A DNA stretch of 64,000 nucleotides from Crocinitomicaceae bacterium (GTDB lineage: Bacteria > Bacteroidota > Bacteroidia > Flavobacteriales_D > Crocinitomicaceae). The stretch is from positions 1 to 64,000 of the forward strand of contig JAURMC010000003.1 of the NCBI GenBank assembly GCA_030830895.1. The letters are read 5' to 3'. The translations under genes and the position numbers were made by a program. The notes beneath the pieces are model-generated. The model worked only from the letters and a program-made list of their open reading frames with translations, was not told where the DNA came from and ran no database searches. Shown piece by piece: positions 9,098-17,041 of this stretch (its first letter is position 1; each line of letters opens with the position of its first letter).

Positions 9098-10455
9098 CCT
9101 TTAAACGTCAATTCAACAATCACCCCACGACCTTTTTCACTGGATATTTTCCCCTTAATCCCAGCCATTTCCATGCGGTATTTCATATTTTGCATTCCCA
9201 AGCCTTCAATAAGACCTTTGTCATCGAAACCGACCCCATTATCGGTGATTATTACGCTAATATTTGAGTCCTCTATAGGTTGAATGGATATTGAAATCTC
9301 CGATGCTTGCGAATGTTTTAAGGCGTTATTCAATACCTCCTGAACAATCCGATATAAATTAAATCGATCTACCTTTGCAAAGCTATCCTCATGTATTTGA
9401 TCATGTGTAGATAGTTTCAAGTTCATCTTTCCTGTGGCATTGATACGATGAGCAAATCGCTCTAATGCATTTAAAAATCCCTTATCTAAAGCGGGCGGCA
9501 ATAAATTATAGGCCATTTCTCTTAATTCCTGTATCGATCCTTGAAGTAACTGCTTAATTTGATCTAATGCCTCCTCCTCAGATGTGTTTGGCTTTAAATT
9601 CTGTAGCAACAAATTTAATAACGCCAATTGTTGTCCAATCCCATCATGAAGCTCACGAGCAATTTTCTTTTTTTCCCCTTCTTCAGCTTGCGCAATTATC
9701 TCATATTTACTCTGCTCAAATAGTAATTCATCGGTTTTATCAACAATCAAAGCGATGTAAGCTTCTTTATCTTCCGTTAATTGATTTAAAACTACTTGTG
9801 TAGATAATTCCCGATTAAGCAAGGTGCGTTGTTTGTACAATCCAATCCAACGTGGTGTATGTTCATCGGAAGTTAAATTAGGTTCGGATATAATAAATTC
9901 GTTTAATGATTTACCAACAATTTCATTAGGGTTTTGTGCATCAAACAAGGATAGTGCGGCTTGATTACAAAACAAAACTTCAAACGTATTCACAGCTAAT
10001 TTTAACATTGGTAGCGGCGAATTATAAAAGAGGTCTTTATATTTTTTTTCTGATTCTGTTAACTTGACTTGGAATGTTCGGCGCAGCATTCCATACTTAA
10101 TTGTTTTGTCTAAAACCCCAGCATTAATTTCATTCTTTAACAAATAATCTTGGGCTCCTTTAGAAACAATTTCAAGTGAAAGGGTGCGGTTATCCATCCC
10201 AGAAAGCACAATAATTGTTGCTTCATCAAAAATCTCGTGAATGCGTTCATAGGTGGTAATTCCCGAACAATCACGAATATTTAAATCAAGAAGAATAACA
10301 TCCGGTGTGTACTCTTCTTTAACCTCTAAGGCATCTGCTATTGAATCAATTGACACGATGTCATATGAGCGATAGCCTAAAAGCACCAAACGCTCCTGAA
10401 GGAGGCTTGCAAAAGAAATATCATCTTCTACAATTAAAATGTTTACGTTTTCCAT
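9094..10455 (-). CDS. Receiver-PAS-histidine kinase (HisKA_3 type)
   Basis: A soluble 453-residue two-component protein with an N-terminal receiver. Acidic pocket EDD is at 10-12, phospho-acceptor D57 in LLDLNI, S85, and K107 in YLLKNE. A PAS domain follows (about 135-245). Then a HisKA_3 dimerisation helix carries H270 in ARELHDGIGQQL, and a HATPase_c domain has N box EVLNNALKH (373-381), DNGVGF (405-410) and GLGMQNM (418-424). HisKA_3 kinases usually phosphorylate NarL/LuxR-type regulators, but none is encoded nearby. No transmembrane segment is visible, so the signal is probably cytosolic or delivered to the receiver by another kinase. The gene overlaps both neighbours (13 bases upstream, 4 downstream). 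Confidence 0.93.
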   Translation of the reverse strand: MENVNILIVEDDISFASLLQERLVLLGYRSYDIVSIDSIADALEVKEEYTPDVILLDLNIRDCSGITTYERIHEIFDEATIIVLSGMDNRTLSLEIVSKGAQDYLLKNEINAGVLDKTIKYGMLRRTFQVKLTESEKKYKDLFYNSPLPMLKLAVNTFEVLFCNQAALSLFDAQNPNEIVGKSLNEFIISEPNLTSDEHTPRWIGLYKQRTLLNRELSTQVVLNQLTEDKEAYIALIVDKTDELLFEQSKYEIIAQAEEGEKKKIARELHDGIGQQLALLNLLLQNLKPNTSEEEALDQIKQLLQGSIQELREMAYNLLPPALDKGFLNALERFAHRINATGKMNLKLSTHDQIHEDSFAKVDRFNLYRIVQEVLNNALKHSQASEISISIQPIEDSNISVIITDNGVGFDDKGLIEGLGMQNMKYRMEMAGIKGKISSEKGRGVIVELTFKG

Positions 10456-11114
10456 TCCCCTAAATTCTCAATAAAAACACGATCTTTATCCGTAACTGCC
10501 TCTAAGTTATAAAGAAATTCTTTGCGGTTTTCCTCAGGAATACAATCCACGGGAAATGTAAGTTGAAGCGCCTGTATGTAATCAAAAAACAAGGTTTGTT
10601 GAGATAAACTAACTTTCCTCAGGCCTGAAAAATATAAAACAATTACCTCCCTGTCCGCTATAATAATTGCTTTTTTACTTAACCCTACACCAAAACGAGG
10701 CAGACCGATAATCAAGAAGATCAAATTATCAATTGATGATACTAAAAACACCATAGAACAAAGAATTGACTCTGAAGAAACTATGAACAGTGCAATACCC
10801 ACAATGGCTATTATTCCCGCTTCCAATAAGGTATAAACTAGAACCCTTTTTTTACGTTCGTTACTTACCTTGGTATGAAATACAAATCCATCCGTTTGGC
10901 GGATAGTAAAAAGTGCAACCCACCTTCGAATACTCCGATTTACTGCAAGAATAGCCATCAACAAGGCTAAGAATGCAAATATATATTCCTTATAGGGTAA
11001 GTTAGCGCCAGAGTTTCGTATAAATTCAATGGGGAAATCGAATCCAACAAAAATAGCTAAAGCCAAAGTTGGGAAAAACAAGACCAATAAAAATGAATTC
11101 GTGAGTCTATTCAT
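10443..11114 (-). CDS. Integral membrane protein of unknown function
   Basis: I do not recognise a family. The 223-residue product has about four hydrophobic helices: near 6-26, 43-60, 93-112 and 116-140. A basic loop (NRSIRRW and NERKKR) lies between helices 2 and 3. The C-terminal 80 residues are soluble and mixed alpha/beta (AIIIADREVIVLYFSGLRKVS). It could resemble bacterial PH-like membrane proteins, but that is a weak guess. It overlaps the DUF349 gene by 8 bases and the sensor kinase by 13. The tight coupling suggests a role linked to the kinase, for example signal input, but the sequence does not prove it. Confidence 0.7.
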   Translation of the reverse strand: MNRLTNSFLLVLFFPTLALAIFVGFDFPIEFIRNSGANLPYKEYIFAFLALLMAILAVNRSIRRWVALFTIRQTDGFVFHTKVSNERKKRVLVYTLLEAGIIAIVGIALFIVSSESILCSMVFLVSSIDNLIFLIIGLPRFGVGLSKKAIIIADREVIVLYFSGLRKVSLSQQTLFFDYIQALQLTFPVDCIPEENRKEFLYNLEAVTDKDRVFIENLGEWKT

Positions 11115-12813
11115 TTGGTAATTGTTTCAACCTGGTTTTCAATTTCGATACTTGTTGTTGAATCTCGTTAATTTTTTTGTCAACCTCTGCGCGCAATGAT
11201 TCTGCCCCTTTAGATCGGGCAAAAAAAGACAAGTTGGTTTCCATCCGATTGGCTTCTTGTTCTAATCGATCAATCTGCTTCCGAATATCAAATCGTTCCT
11301 TTTGTAACAACTTCGAACGATCAGTAGATGCTTGAATACTTTCAAGTTTTGCAATAAATGCCATTTCTTCTTTTTCCTTTGCGCTTACTGCCAATTCCCC
11401 ATAGCGTGTATTAAGTGCCCCTTTGTAAGCGGCATACACTTCTTCCTTCTTTGCGTGCGGCACCTGACCTACTTCTGAAAATTCGGCGGAAAGACTTCGT
11501 AAAGATTTTAACGCTTCTGAACGATTTGAAGTGTCTAACGTTTCAATCTTTTTTATTAATTCTAATTTCAACGTATGGTTGTGTTCTCTATCTTTTTCAG
11601 CAGACTGATTGGCATTATCTCGGGCGTTAAAAAAGGCATCACATGCGGATCTAAATTCCGCCCATAATCGATTTTCCGCTTTACCTGTATTTCCTATAGC
11701 CTTCCATTCTTTTTGGAATCCAATGATTTTTTGAGCAGAGCTCTTCCAATCGGTAGAGTCTTTTAATTCATTCACCGAAACTATTAATGCTTTTTTCTTT
11801 TCAATAAGCCCAGAGTATGCTTCATACTGCGCTTTACTGAATGCTTTCTTTATTTCAAAAAATCCATCACATGCCTCACGAAATGCTTTCCAGGCCTCAT
11901 TGTTTTCCTTTCTAGATCCTGGGCCAATTTTTTTATACGATTCCTGCAACGCCTTCAATTGTTCTATCAGTTTATCCCAATCCTTGTTGGACTTCGCTTC
12001 AGATGCTGCTGAGTGCAAGCCAAGAATTTCATCTATCAAAGCCCTTTTTGCTGCGATATTTTGAATATAAACTTGTCTTTGAGCCTCATAATGAAGATTA
12101 ATCTTTTCATAAATCTGCCTAACTGTTTCCCAATATTTTGGTTTAATCAATTCCCATTCTTCGTTTTGCACAGGGCCTATTTCTTCCCATTCATCTTGAA
12201 AATGTCGTAACTGTTGTTCAATAGACTTAATGTCTTCTTCCTCGTTGCGAAGTTGTTGAAGTTTATGTAAGACCTTTTGTTTTAATTGTAAATTGCGCTT
12301 ATAGTCGTGGTCCTTTATCTCTCGATAAATTCGCATGGTATAAAAGAAAATCTCTAGCAATCGGGAATATTCTTTTTGAATGCCATCCCTTTGATCTCTT
12401 GGGATATCGCCGATTTTTTTCCAAGTTTCATGAATATTCTTATATGATTGAAATGCCGATGCAATATGCTCTTCAGACTCTATAATGCGTTTCAATTCAT
12501 CTAACAACCCTTTTTTTAATTTCAGATTTTCTCGTTCCAAGGTCTCCTTTAATGAAATTTGTTGTTTACGCTTTTCTTGAAGGGCTTTATAGCGTGTTCT
12601 GAAATCGTTCTTAATATCAACAAAGTCTACTATATCAATCAATTCCCCTTTTTCTGAAGCTTCTAGAACAGCGATTTGTTGAATGCGCTCAGCTTCCATT
12701 AAATGATCTTCAAAATCGCTTTTTACTTCATTAATTTCTCTACCTATGGCGATTAAATTATCTTGTGATTCAAGGGCAATTAATTGTTCTAAAAAAAGAC
12801 GTAATTGTTCCAT
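11107..12813 (-). CDS. DUF349 repeat protein
   Basis: A 568-residue, highly charged, helical cytosolic protein. Five copies of the DUF349 pattern W/Y-x-x-I/V-G can be read: ETWKKIGDIP, DEWEEIGPVQ, ESYKKIGPGS, KEWKAIGNTG and AEFSEVGQVP. Each is followed by an amphipathic helix with aromatic residues such as FREACDGFF. The last 80 residues look like a coiled coil (IDRLEQEANRMETNLSFFARS). DUF349 proteins are common in Bacteroidota and have no well-established biochemical role. The gene starts 2 bases after the PfkB-type kinase gene and overlaps the membrane-protein gene, so it is inside one operon with the sensor kinase. Confidence 0.88.
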   Translation of the reverse strand: MEQLRLFLEQLIALESQDNLIAIGREINEVKSDFEDHLMEAERIQQIAVLEASEKGELIDIVDFVDIKNDFRTRYKALQEKRKQQISLKETLERENLKLKKGLLDELKRIIESEEHIASAFQSYKNIHETWKKIGDIPRDQRDGIQKEYSRLLEIFFYTMRIYREIKDHDYKRNLQLKQKVLHKLQQLRNEEEDIKSIEQQLRHFQDEWEEIGPVQNEEWELIKPKYWETVRQIYEKINLHYEAQRQVYIQNIAAKRALIDEILGLHSAASEAKSNKDWDKLIEQLKALQESYKKIGPGSRKENNEAWKAFREACDGFFEIKKAFSKAQYEAYSGLIEKKKALIVSVNELKDSTDWKSSAQKIIGFQKEWKAIGNTGKAENRLWAEFRSACDAFFNARDNANQSAEKDREHNHTLKLELIKKIETLDTSNRSEALKSLRSLSAEFSEVGQVPHAKKEEVYAAYKGALNTRYGELAVSAKEKEEMAFIAKLESIQASTDRSKLLQKERFDIRKQIDRLEQEANRMETNLSFFARSKGAESLRAEVDKKINEIQQQVSKLKTRLKQLPNE

Positions 12814-12815
12814 GC

Positions 12816-13733
12816 TTAGGCTAATTCAAATTTAGAAAGTGTATAAAACTCGTTGATGCGTTCATCCAGTTCAATTTGGGTTAATTTTTCTAGACGCTGT
12901 GTTCCAAACTTCTCAACACAAAATGACGCCAACGCAGAACCGGCAATAACTCCCCTTTTTAATGTATTAAAGGTCAATTCTTGTTGAGTTGAAAGATATC
13001 CCATCAAGCCACCGGCAAAGGTATCCCCGGCACCAGTTGGGTCAAACACCTCTTCAAGTGGTAAAGCCGGTGCGTAAAACACTTCATCCATACTAAATAA
13101 CAAGGCCCCATGTTCTCCTTTTTTAATGATTACCAACCGCGGGCCTAAATCCATAATGCGTCTAGCCGCTGTTTTAAGTGCATATTCACCTGTTAGTTGT
13201 CGTGCTTCTTCATCATTAACAATGAGAAGGTCTACCAACCTAAGGGTCTTGTGAAGTTCTTTTAAAGCGACATCCATCCAAAAATTCATAGTGTCCATCG
13301 CAATTAGTTTAGGGCGTGAATCCATTTGTTCAACCACTTTTCGTTGAACGTCTGGGCTTAGATTTCCTAACATTAAGAATGGTGCGTTTTTATATTCTGA
13401 TGGAACAACCGGATCAAAGGTGCCAAGCACATTTAGTTCTGTAACCAATGTGTCTCGGCTATTCATGTCGTTGTGATATTTGCCCGCCCAGAAAAATGTT
13501 TTTCCCCCCTCGGGTATTTGAATACCCCGAATATCGATACCTCGGTTGGCCATAGCGGATAGAACTTCCGACGGAAAGTCCTCGCCAACTACAGAAATTA
13601 AGGCTTGATTTTTATTAAAAAACGAAGCGGCAAGGGATATATATGTCCCAGCACCCCCAACAATTTTATCGGATTTTCCAAACGGAGTTTCAATGGCATC
13701 AAAAGCCACACTCCCTAAAGTTAATAATTGCAT
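12816..13733 (-). CDS. PfkB-family sugar/nucleoside kinase
   Basis: The start is placed at 13733 (MQLLTLGSVAFDAIETPFG). The longer frame to 13763 would run through a perfect -7 box and adds nothing conserved. The 305-residue product has the N-terminal GGAGTYISLAASFF substrate lid region and the C-terminal PfkB signature DPTGAGDTFAGGLMGYL, whose DTGAGD-type loop holds the catalytic Asp and anion hole. It should transfer phosphate from ATP to a sugar or nucleoside; many Bacteroidota orthologues are simply called PfkB or sugar kinase. It is the first gene of the operon running down to the glycosyltransferase at 8141. Substrate unknown. Confidence 0.88.
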   Translation of the reverse strand: MQLLTLGSVAFDAIETPFGKSDKIVGGAGTYISLAASFFNKNQALISVVGEDFPSEVLSAMANRGIDIRGIQIPEGGKTFFWAGKYHNDMNSRDTLVTELNVLGTFDPVVPSEYKNAPFLMLGNLSPDVQRKVVEQMDSRPKLIAMDTMNFWMDVALKELHKTLRLVDLLIVNDEEARQLTGEYALKTAARRIMDLGPRLVIIKKGEHGALLFSMDEVFYAPALPLEEVFDPTGAGDTFAGGLMGYLSTQQELTFNTLKRGVIAGSALASFCVEKFGTQRLEKLTQIELDERINEFYTLSKFELA

Positions 13734-13746
13734 GCCAATCTTTTTA

Positions 13747-13754
13747 CAAAGATA
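13747..13754 (-). promoter_or_regulatory. -7 box for the PfkB-kinase operon
   Basis: Reads TATCTTTG on the reverse strand, a perfect TAnnTTTG match, 13 bases upstream of the chosen ATG at 13733. No TTG is present 19 bases further upstream. Confidence 0.55.
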
Positions 13755-13792
13755 GGAAAGCAAAGTGGGAATGGGAACAGGAAATGCTTAAA

Positions 13793-15328
13793 TTATAAAT
13801 CAAATTTTATCCCTTGTGCTAAAGGTAAACTATCTGAATAATTAATGGTGTTGGTTTGCCTTCGCATATATATTTTCCAAGAATCAGAACCAGATTCTCT
13901 TCCTCCTCCAGTTTCTTTTTCTCCACCAAAGGCGCCCCCGATTTCAGCGCCTGAAGTACCAATATTAACATTGGCAATTCCACAATCCGAGCCCGCTTGA
14001 GATAAAAACACTTCTGCTTCTTTCAACTCGTTAGTCATTATGGCGGAGGACAATCCCTGAGGGACATCGTTTTGAATAGCGATTGCCTGATGCACATTCC
14101 CGCTGTATGTGATAACATATAAGATTGGAGCAAAAGTCTCATGCTGTACAATTGCATAATGATTTTCTGCTTCTATTATGCAAGGTTTAACATAACATCC
14201 GGATTCATAGCCAGACCCAGAAAGCACTCCTCCTTCGACTAACACCTTGCCCCCTTCTTGAATTGCTTTTGAAATGGCTGCTTGATAAGCTGCAACGGCA
14301 GAGGCATCTATTAATGGTCCAACGTGGTTTGTTTGATCTAAAGGGTTTCCAATCTTTAATTGACTATATGCATTTATTAACGCTTCTTTTACTTTTGCAT
14401 ATACTGATTCGTGAATAATTAACCTACGTGTTGAGGTACAGCGTTGGCCAGCCGTGCCTACAGCACCAAACACCGCACCAGGAATGACCATTTTCAAATC
14501 AGCTGTTGGTGTGATGATAATGGCATTATTTCCGCCCAACTCTAATAATGAACGTCCGAGCCTAGCCCCCACTGCTTCGCCTACGGATTTACCCATACGT
14601 GTTGACCCTGTAGCTGAAACAAGTGGAACCCGCATATCTTCGGCCATCAACTTACCAATTTCTGGTCCACCAATCACCAAGGAAGAAACACCATCAGGAA
14701 CGTTATTCGCTTTAAAAACCTGATTGGTAATGTATTGACATGCCAAAGCCGTAATTGGGGTTTTCTCAGAGGGTTTCCAAACACAAACATCACCGCACAC
14801 CCAAGCTAATGCGGAATTCCAACTCCATACAGCTACAGGAAAATTAAATGCGGAAATTATTCCAACAACTCCTAATGGGTGGTATTGCTCATACATTCGA
14901 TGCCCCGGACGTTCAGAATGCATGGTAAGTCCATACAACTGACGAGATAATCCTACGGCAAAATCACAGATGTCAATCATTTCTTGAACTTCACCAAGTC
15001 CTTCTTGTAATGACTTACCCATTTCATATGAAACTAAAACTCCCAACGCCTCTTTGTGTGCTCGTAATTGATCCCCTAATTGACGAACAATTTCTCCTCG
15101 TTTAGGAGCCGGAATTAATCGCCAAGAGTTAAAAGCCTCTTTCGCTTTTTGAATTATTTGGTCATAATCTTGCGGAGTTACGGGAATTACAGAGGCAATC
15201 GTTCTGCCATCCACCGGAGACACCGATTCAATTGCATGTGCCCCAGAACCAAGCGATTCAGTACCTACATAGCCCCCTGGGTTTGTCGATTTAATTTGAA
15301 ATTGGTCTAAAATTTCTTGTATTTGCAT
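13793..15328 (-). CDS. Aldehyde dehydrogenase, ALDH7 type (alpha-aminoadipic semialdehyde dehydrogenase-like)
   Basis: An NAD(P)-dependent oxidation of an aldehyde to its acid is expected. The 511-residue protein has the Rossmann motif SATGSTRMGK (238-247), the general base E263 in LLELGGNN and the nucleophile C297 in GTAGQRCTSTRR. The ELGGNN and GQRCTSTRR forms, and the end region EIGGAFGGEKETGGGRESG, are typical of the ALDH7A1/antiquitin group. That group oxidises alpha-aminoadipic semialdehyde/piperideine-6-carboxylate in lysine breakdown, or betaine aldehyde. No other lysine-catabolic gene is adjacent. It has its own perfect -7 box. Family is certain; physiological substrate is inferred. 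Confidence 0.9.
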   Translation of the reverse strand: MQIQEILDQFQIKSTNPGGYVGTESLGSGAHAIESVSPVDGRTIASVIPVTPQDYDQIIQKAKEAFNSWRLIPAPKRGEIVRQLGDQLRAHKEALGVLVSYEMGKSLQEGLGEVQEMIDICDFAVGLSRQLYGLTMHSERPGHRMYEQYHPLGVVGIISAFNFPVAVWSWNSALAWVCGDVCVWKPSEKTPITALACQYITNQVFKANNVPDGVSSLVIGGPEIGKLMAEDMRVPLVSATGSTRMGKSVGEAVGARLGRSLLELGGNNAIIITPTADLKMVIPGAVFGAVGTAGQRCTSTRRLIIHESVYAKVKEALINAYSQLKIGNPLDQTNHVGPLIDASAVAAYQAAISKAIQEGGKVLVEGGVLSGSGYESGCYVKPCIIEAENHYAIVQHETFAPILYVITYSGNVHQAIAIQNDVPQGLSSAIMTNELKEAEVFLSQAGSDCGIANVNIGTSGAEIGGAFGGEKETGGGRESGSDSWKIYMRRQTNTINYSDSLPLAQGIKFDL

Positions 15329-15343
15329 GGATATAATTTTTCA

Positions 15344-15351
15344 CAAAGATA
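15344..15351 (-). promoter_or_regulatory. -7 box for the ALDH7 gene
   Basis: Reverse-strand TATCTTTG, a perfect TAnnTTTG match, 15 bases before the ATG at 15328; the -33 TTG is not evident. Confidence 0.5.
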
Positions 15352-15388
15352 ATGGAGTAGCTTTTATTAGCCCCCTGATTTGTAAAGC

Positions 15389-15413
15389 AAAAAAAAAACC
15401 GCCGAAGCGGTTT
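15389..15413 (-). terminator. Rho-independent terminator of prs-rplY
   Basis: On the reverse strand the transcript reads AAACCGC-TTCG-GCGGTTT followed by a run of T (the A-run at 15389-15398). The CCGC/GCGG stem closed by a cUUCGg tetraloop is a very stable hairpin. It lies 10 bases after the rplY stop and upstream of the next gene's promoter. Confidence 0.9.
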
Positions 15414-15422
15414 AATGAAACA

Positions 15423-16013
15423 CTATGCTTCTTCTTCCACTTCGGAATCAGCATCAGAACTTTTAACTGCTCCTCTAGCCATTTTAACGGCTACGACTAC
15501 AGCATTCGCAGGGTCTAATATTTTTACACCAGGAATATCAATATTCGAAACACGGAAAGAATGTCCAATTCGCATTGGAGTTATATCTATTTTGATTTCT
15601 TCTGGAAGAACGTTAGGAAATCCCTGACACTGCATGTGGCGAAACACTTGCATTAGTTTACCCCCTGCCCGAACACCTTCTGAAGAACCCGTCAATCGAA
15701 CAGGTAATTTAACACGAACTTCTTTCGTTTCGTTTAATTCTAAAAAGTCCACATGCTGTACGGAATCTTTCGTTGGATGCTGTTGCAACTCTCGAATGAT
15801 CGCTTTTGCCTTTTTACCGTCAATATCAAGTTCAATTTGATAGATATCTGGGGAAAAAACTAGTTTTTCAAGTGGTACTCGCTTTACTGCAAAATGCGTT
15901 TGATCGCCCTGCCCATAAAGCACACAAGGTACGAATCCTTCATTGCGAAGGGCTTTAGCATCCTTTTTCCCTACGTTCGCTCGAAGCGAACCGCTCAATT
16001 GTGCTGTTTTCAT
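15423..16013 (-). CDS. rplY: 50S ribosomal protein L25/general stress protein Ctc
   Basis: bL25 binds 5S rRNA. The 196-residue product is the long, Ctc/TL5-like form. The N-terminal 5S-binding domain (about 1-90) has LRNEGFVPCVLYGQG and the VDFLELNETKEV strand. The C-terminal beta domain (about 95-180) includes LPVRLTGSSEGVRAGGKLMQ and IRIGHSFRVSNI-like sequence. An acidic tail (SDADSEVEEEA) ends the protein. It is transcribed 11 bases after prs and followed by a strong terminator. The prs-rplY order is a known conserved pair in Bacteroidota, consistent with linking nucleotide precursor supply and translation. Confidence 0.95.
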   Translation of the reverse strand: MKTAQLSGSLRANVGKKDAKALRNEGFVPCVLYGQGDQTHFAVKRVPLEKLVFSPDIYQIELDIDGKKAKAIIRELQQHPTKDSVQHVDFLELNETKEVRVKLPVRLTGSSEGVRAGGKLMQVFRHMQCQGFPNVLPEEIKIDITPMRIGHSFRVSNIDIPGVKILDPANAVVVAVKMARGAVKSSDADSEVEEEA

Positions 16014-16024
16014 TTATTATTAAT

Positions 16025-16954
16025 TTAAGGTATTACAAAATGTGAACTTATGGATACATTATTAACCATTCGTCGAATTACATCGGCAAATAGCATATCC
16101 ACTGAAACTACTTTTATTTTTTCAGATTCTTTTCGCAATGGCACGGTATCCGTAACAATAAGCTCTGTTAAATGAGATTTTTCAATTCGTTCATATGCCG
16201 GACCGGATAAAACTGCGTGTGTACAAAACGCGCGTACCGTATTTGCCCCTCTTTCGACTAACAAATCAGCTGCGGTAGTAAGAGTGCCTGCGGTATCGCA
16301 CATGTCGTCGATGATGATGACATCCTTACCTTCCACTTCTCCAATCACTGTCATTTCAGCAATTTCATTGGCTTTTTTTCGGTTTTTATGACATAAGGCT
16401 AACCCACAGTTAAGCATTTTGGCGTATGAATTCGCGCGCTTCGCACCTCCAGCATCTGGGGCCGCAACGACTAAGTTGTCTAAATTCAATTTTTGAATTT
16501 CTGGAATAAATATGGTCGATCCGAATAAATGGTCGACCGGAACCTCAAAAAAACCTTGAATTTGATCTGCATGCAAATCCATGGTCATGATTCGATCCGC
16601 ACCTGCGGCCATTAACATATTAGCTACTAGTTTGGCACCAATCGCTACTCTTGGCTGGTCTTTACGGTCTTGTCTTGCAAATCCAAAATAGGGAATTACC
16701 GCTATGATTTTTCTCGCCGATGCACGTCGTGCTGCATCCATTAAAAGCAATAACTCAAACAAATTATCCTGAGGTGGAACAGTTGATTGAATAATGAAAA
16801 CGTCCTGCCCGCGAACGGTTTCTTCAAAACTAGGTTGAAACTCCCCGTCACTAAATGTAGTTACTTTAACATCCCCCAAGTCAACACCATAACATGAGGC
16901 AATATTCGAACCTAATGTTTGAGTGGCCCTTCCTGCAAAAATTTTTACGCCCAT
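16025..16954 (-). CDS. prs: Ribose-phosphate pyrophosphokinase
   Basis: Makes PRPP from ribose 5-phosphate and ATP for purine, pyrimidine, histidine and NAD synthesis. The start is set at 16954 (MGVKIFAGRATQTLG); the open frame to 17080 runs across the promoter and across the divergent xseA start, so it is not real. The 309 residues show the ATP-binding flexible loop region (PYFGFARQDRKDQPRVAIGAK), the DLHADQIQGFF motif and the PRPP loop VIIIDDMCDTAGTL. A perfect -33/-7 promoter lies just upstream. Downstream rplY is co-transcribed. Confidence 0.96.
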   Translation of the reverse strand: MGVKIFAGRATQTLGSNIASCYGVDLGDVKVTTFSDGEFQPSFEETVRGQDVFIIQSTVPPQDNLFELLLLMDAARRASARKIIAVIPYFGFARQDRKDQPRVAIGAKLVANMLMAAGADRIMTMDLHADQIQGFFEVPVDHLFGSTIFIPEIQKLNLDNLVVAAPDAGGAKRANSYAKMLNCGLALCHKNRKKANEIAEMTVIGEVEGKDVIIIDDMCDTAGTLTTAADLLVERGANTVRAFCTHAVLSGPAYERIEKSHLTELIVTDTVPLRKESEKIKVVSVDMLFADVIRRMVNNVSISSHFVIP

Positions 16955-16974
16955 GTGTATCTGTTTGAGGACGG

Positions 16975-17004
16975 CAAAGATAAGACAATTAATCTTGTTC
17001 GCAA
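16975..17004 (-). promoter_or_regulatory. Complete Bacteroidota sigma-A promoter for prs-rplY
   Basis: On the reverse strand, TTG at 17004-17002, a spacer of exactly 19 bases, then TATCTTTG at 16982-16975. This matches the full TTG-N19-TAnnTTTG consensus. It lies 20 bases upstream of the prs ATG at 16954, and overlaps the short region in front of divergent xseA. Confidence 0.8.
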
Positions 17005-17041
17005 AATACCTGGCTGACACCAATTTGATTAATTTTAATCC

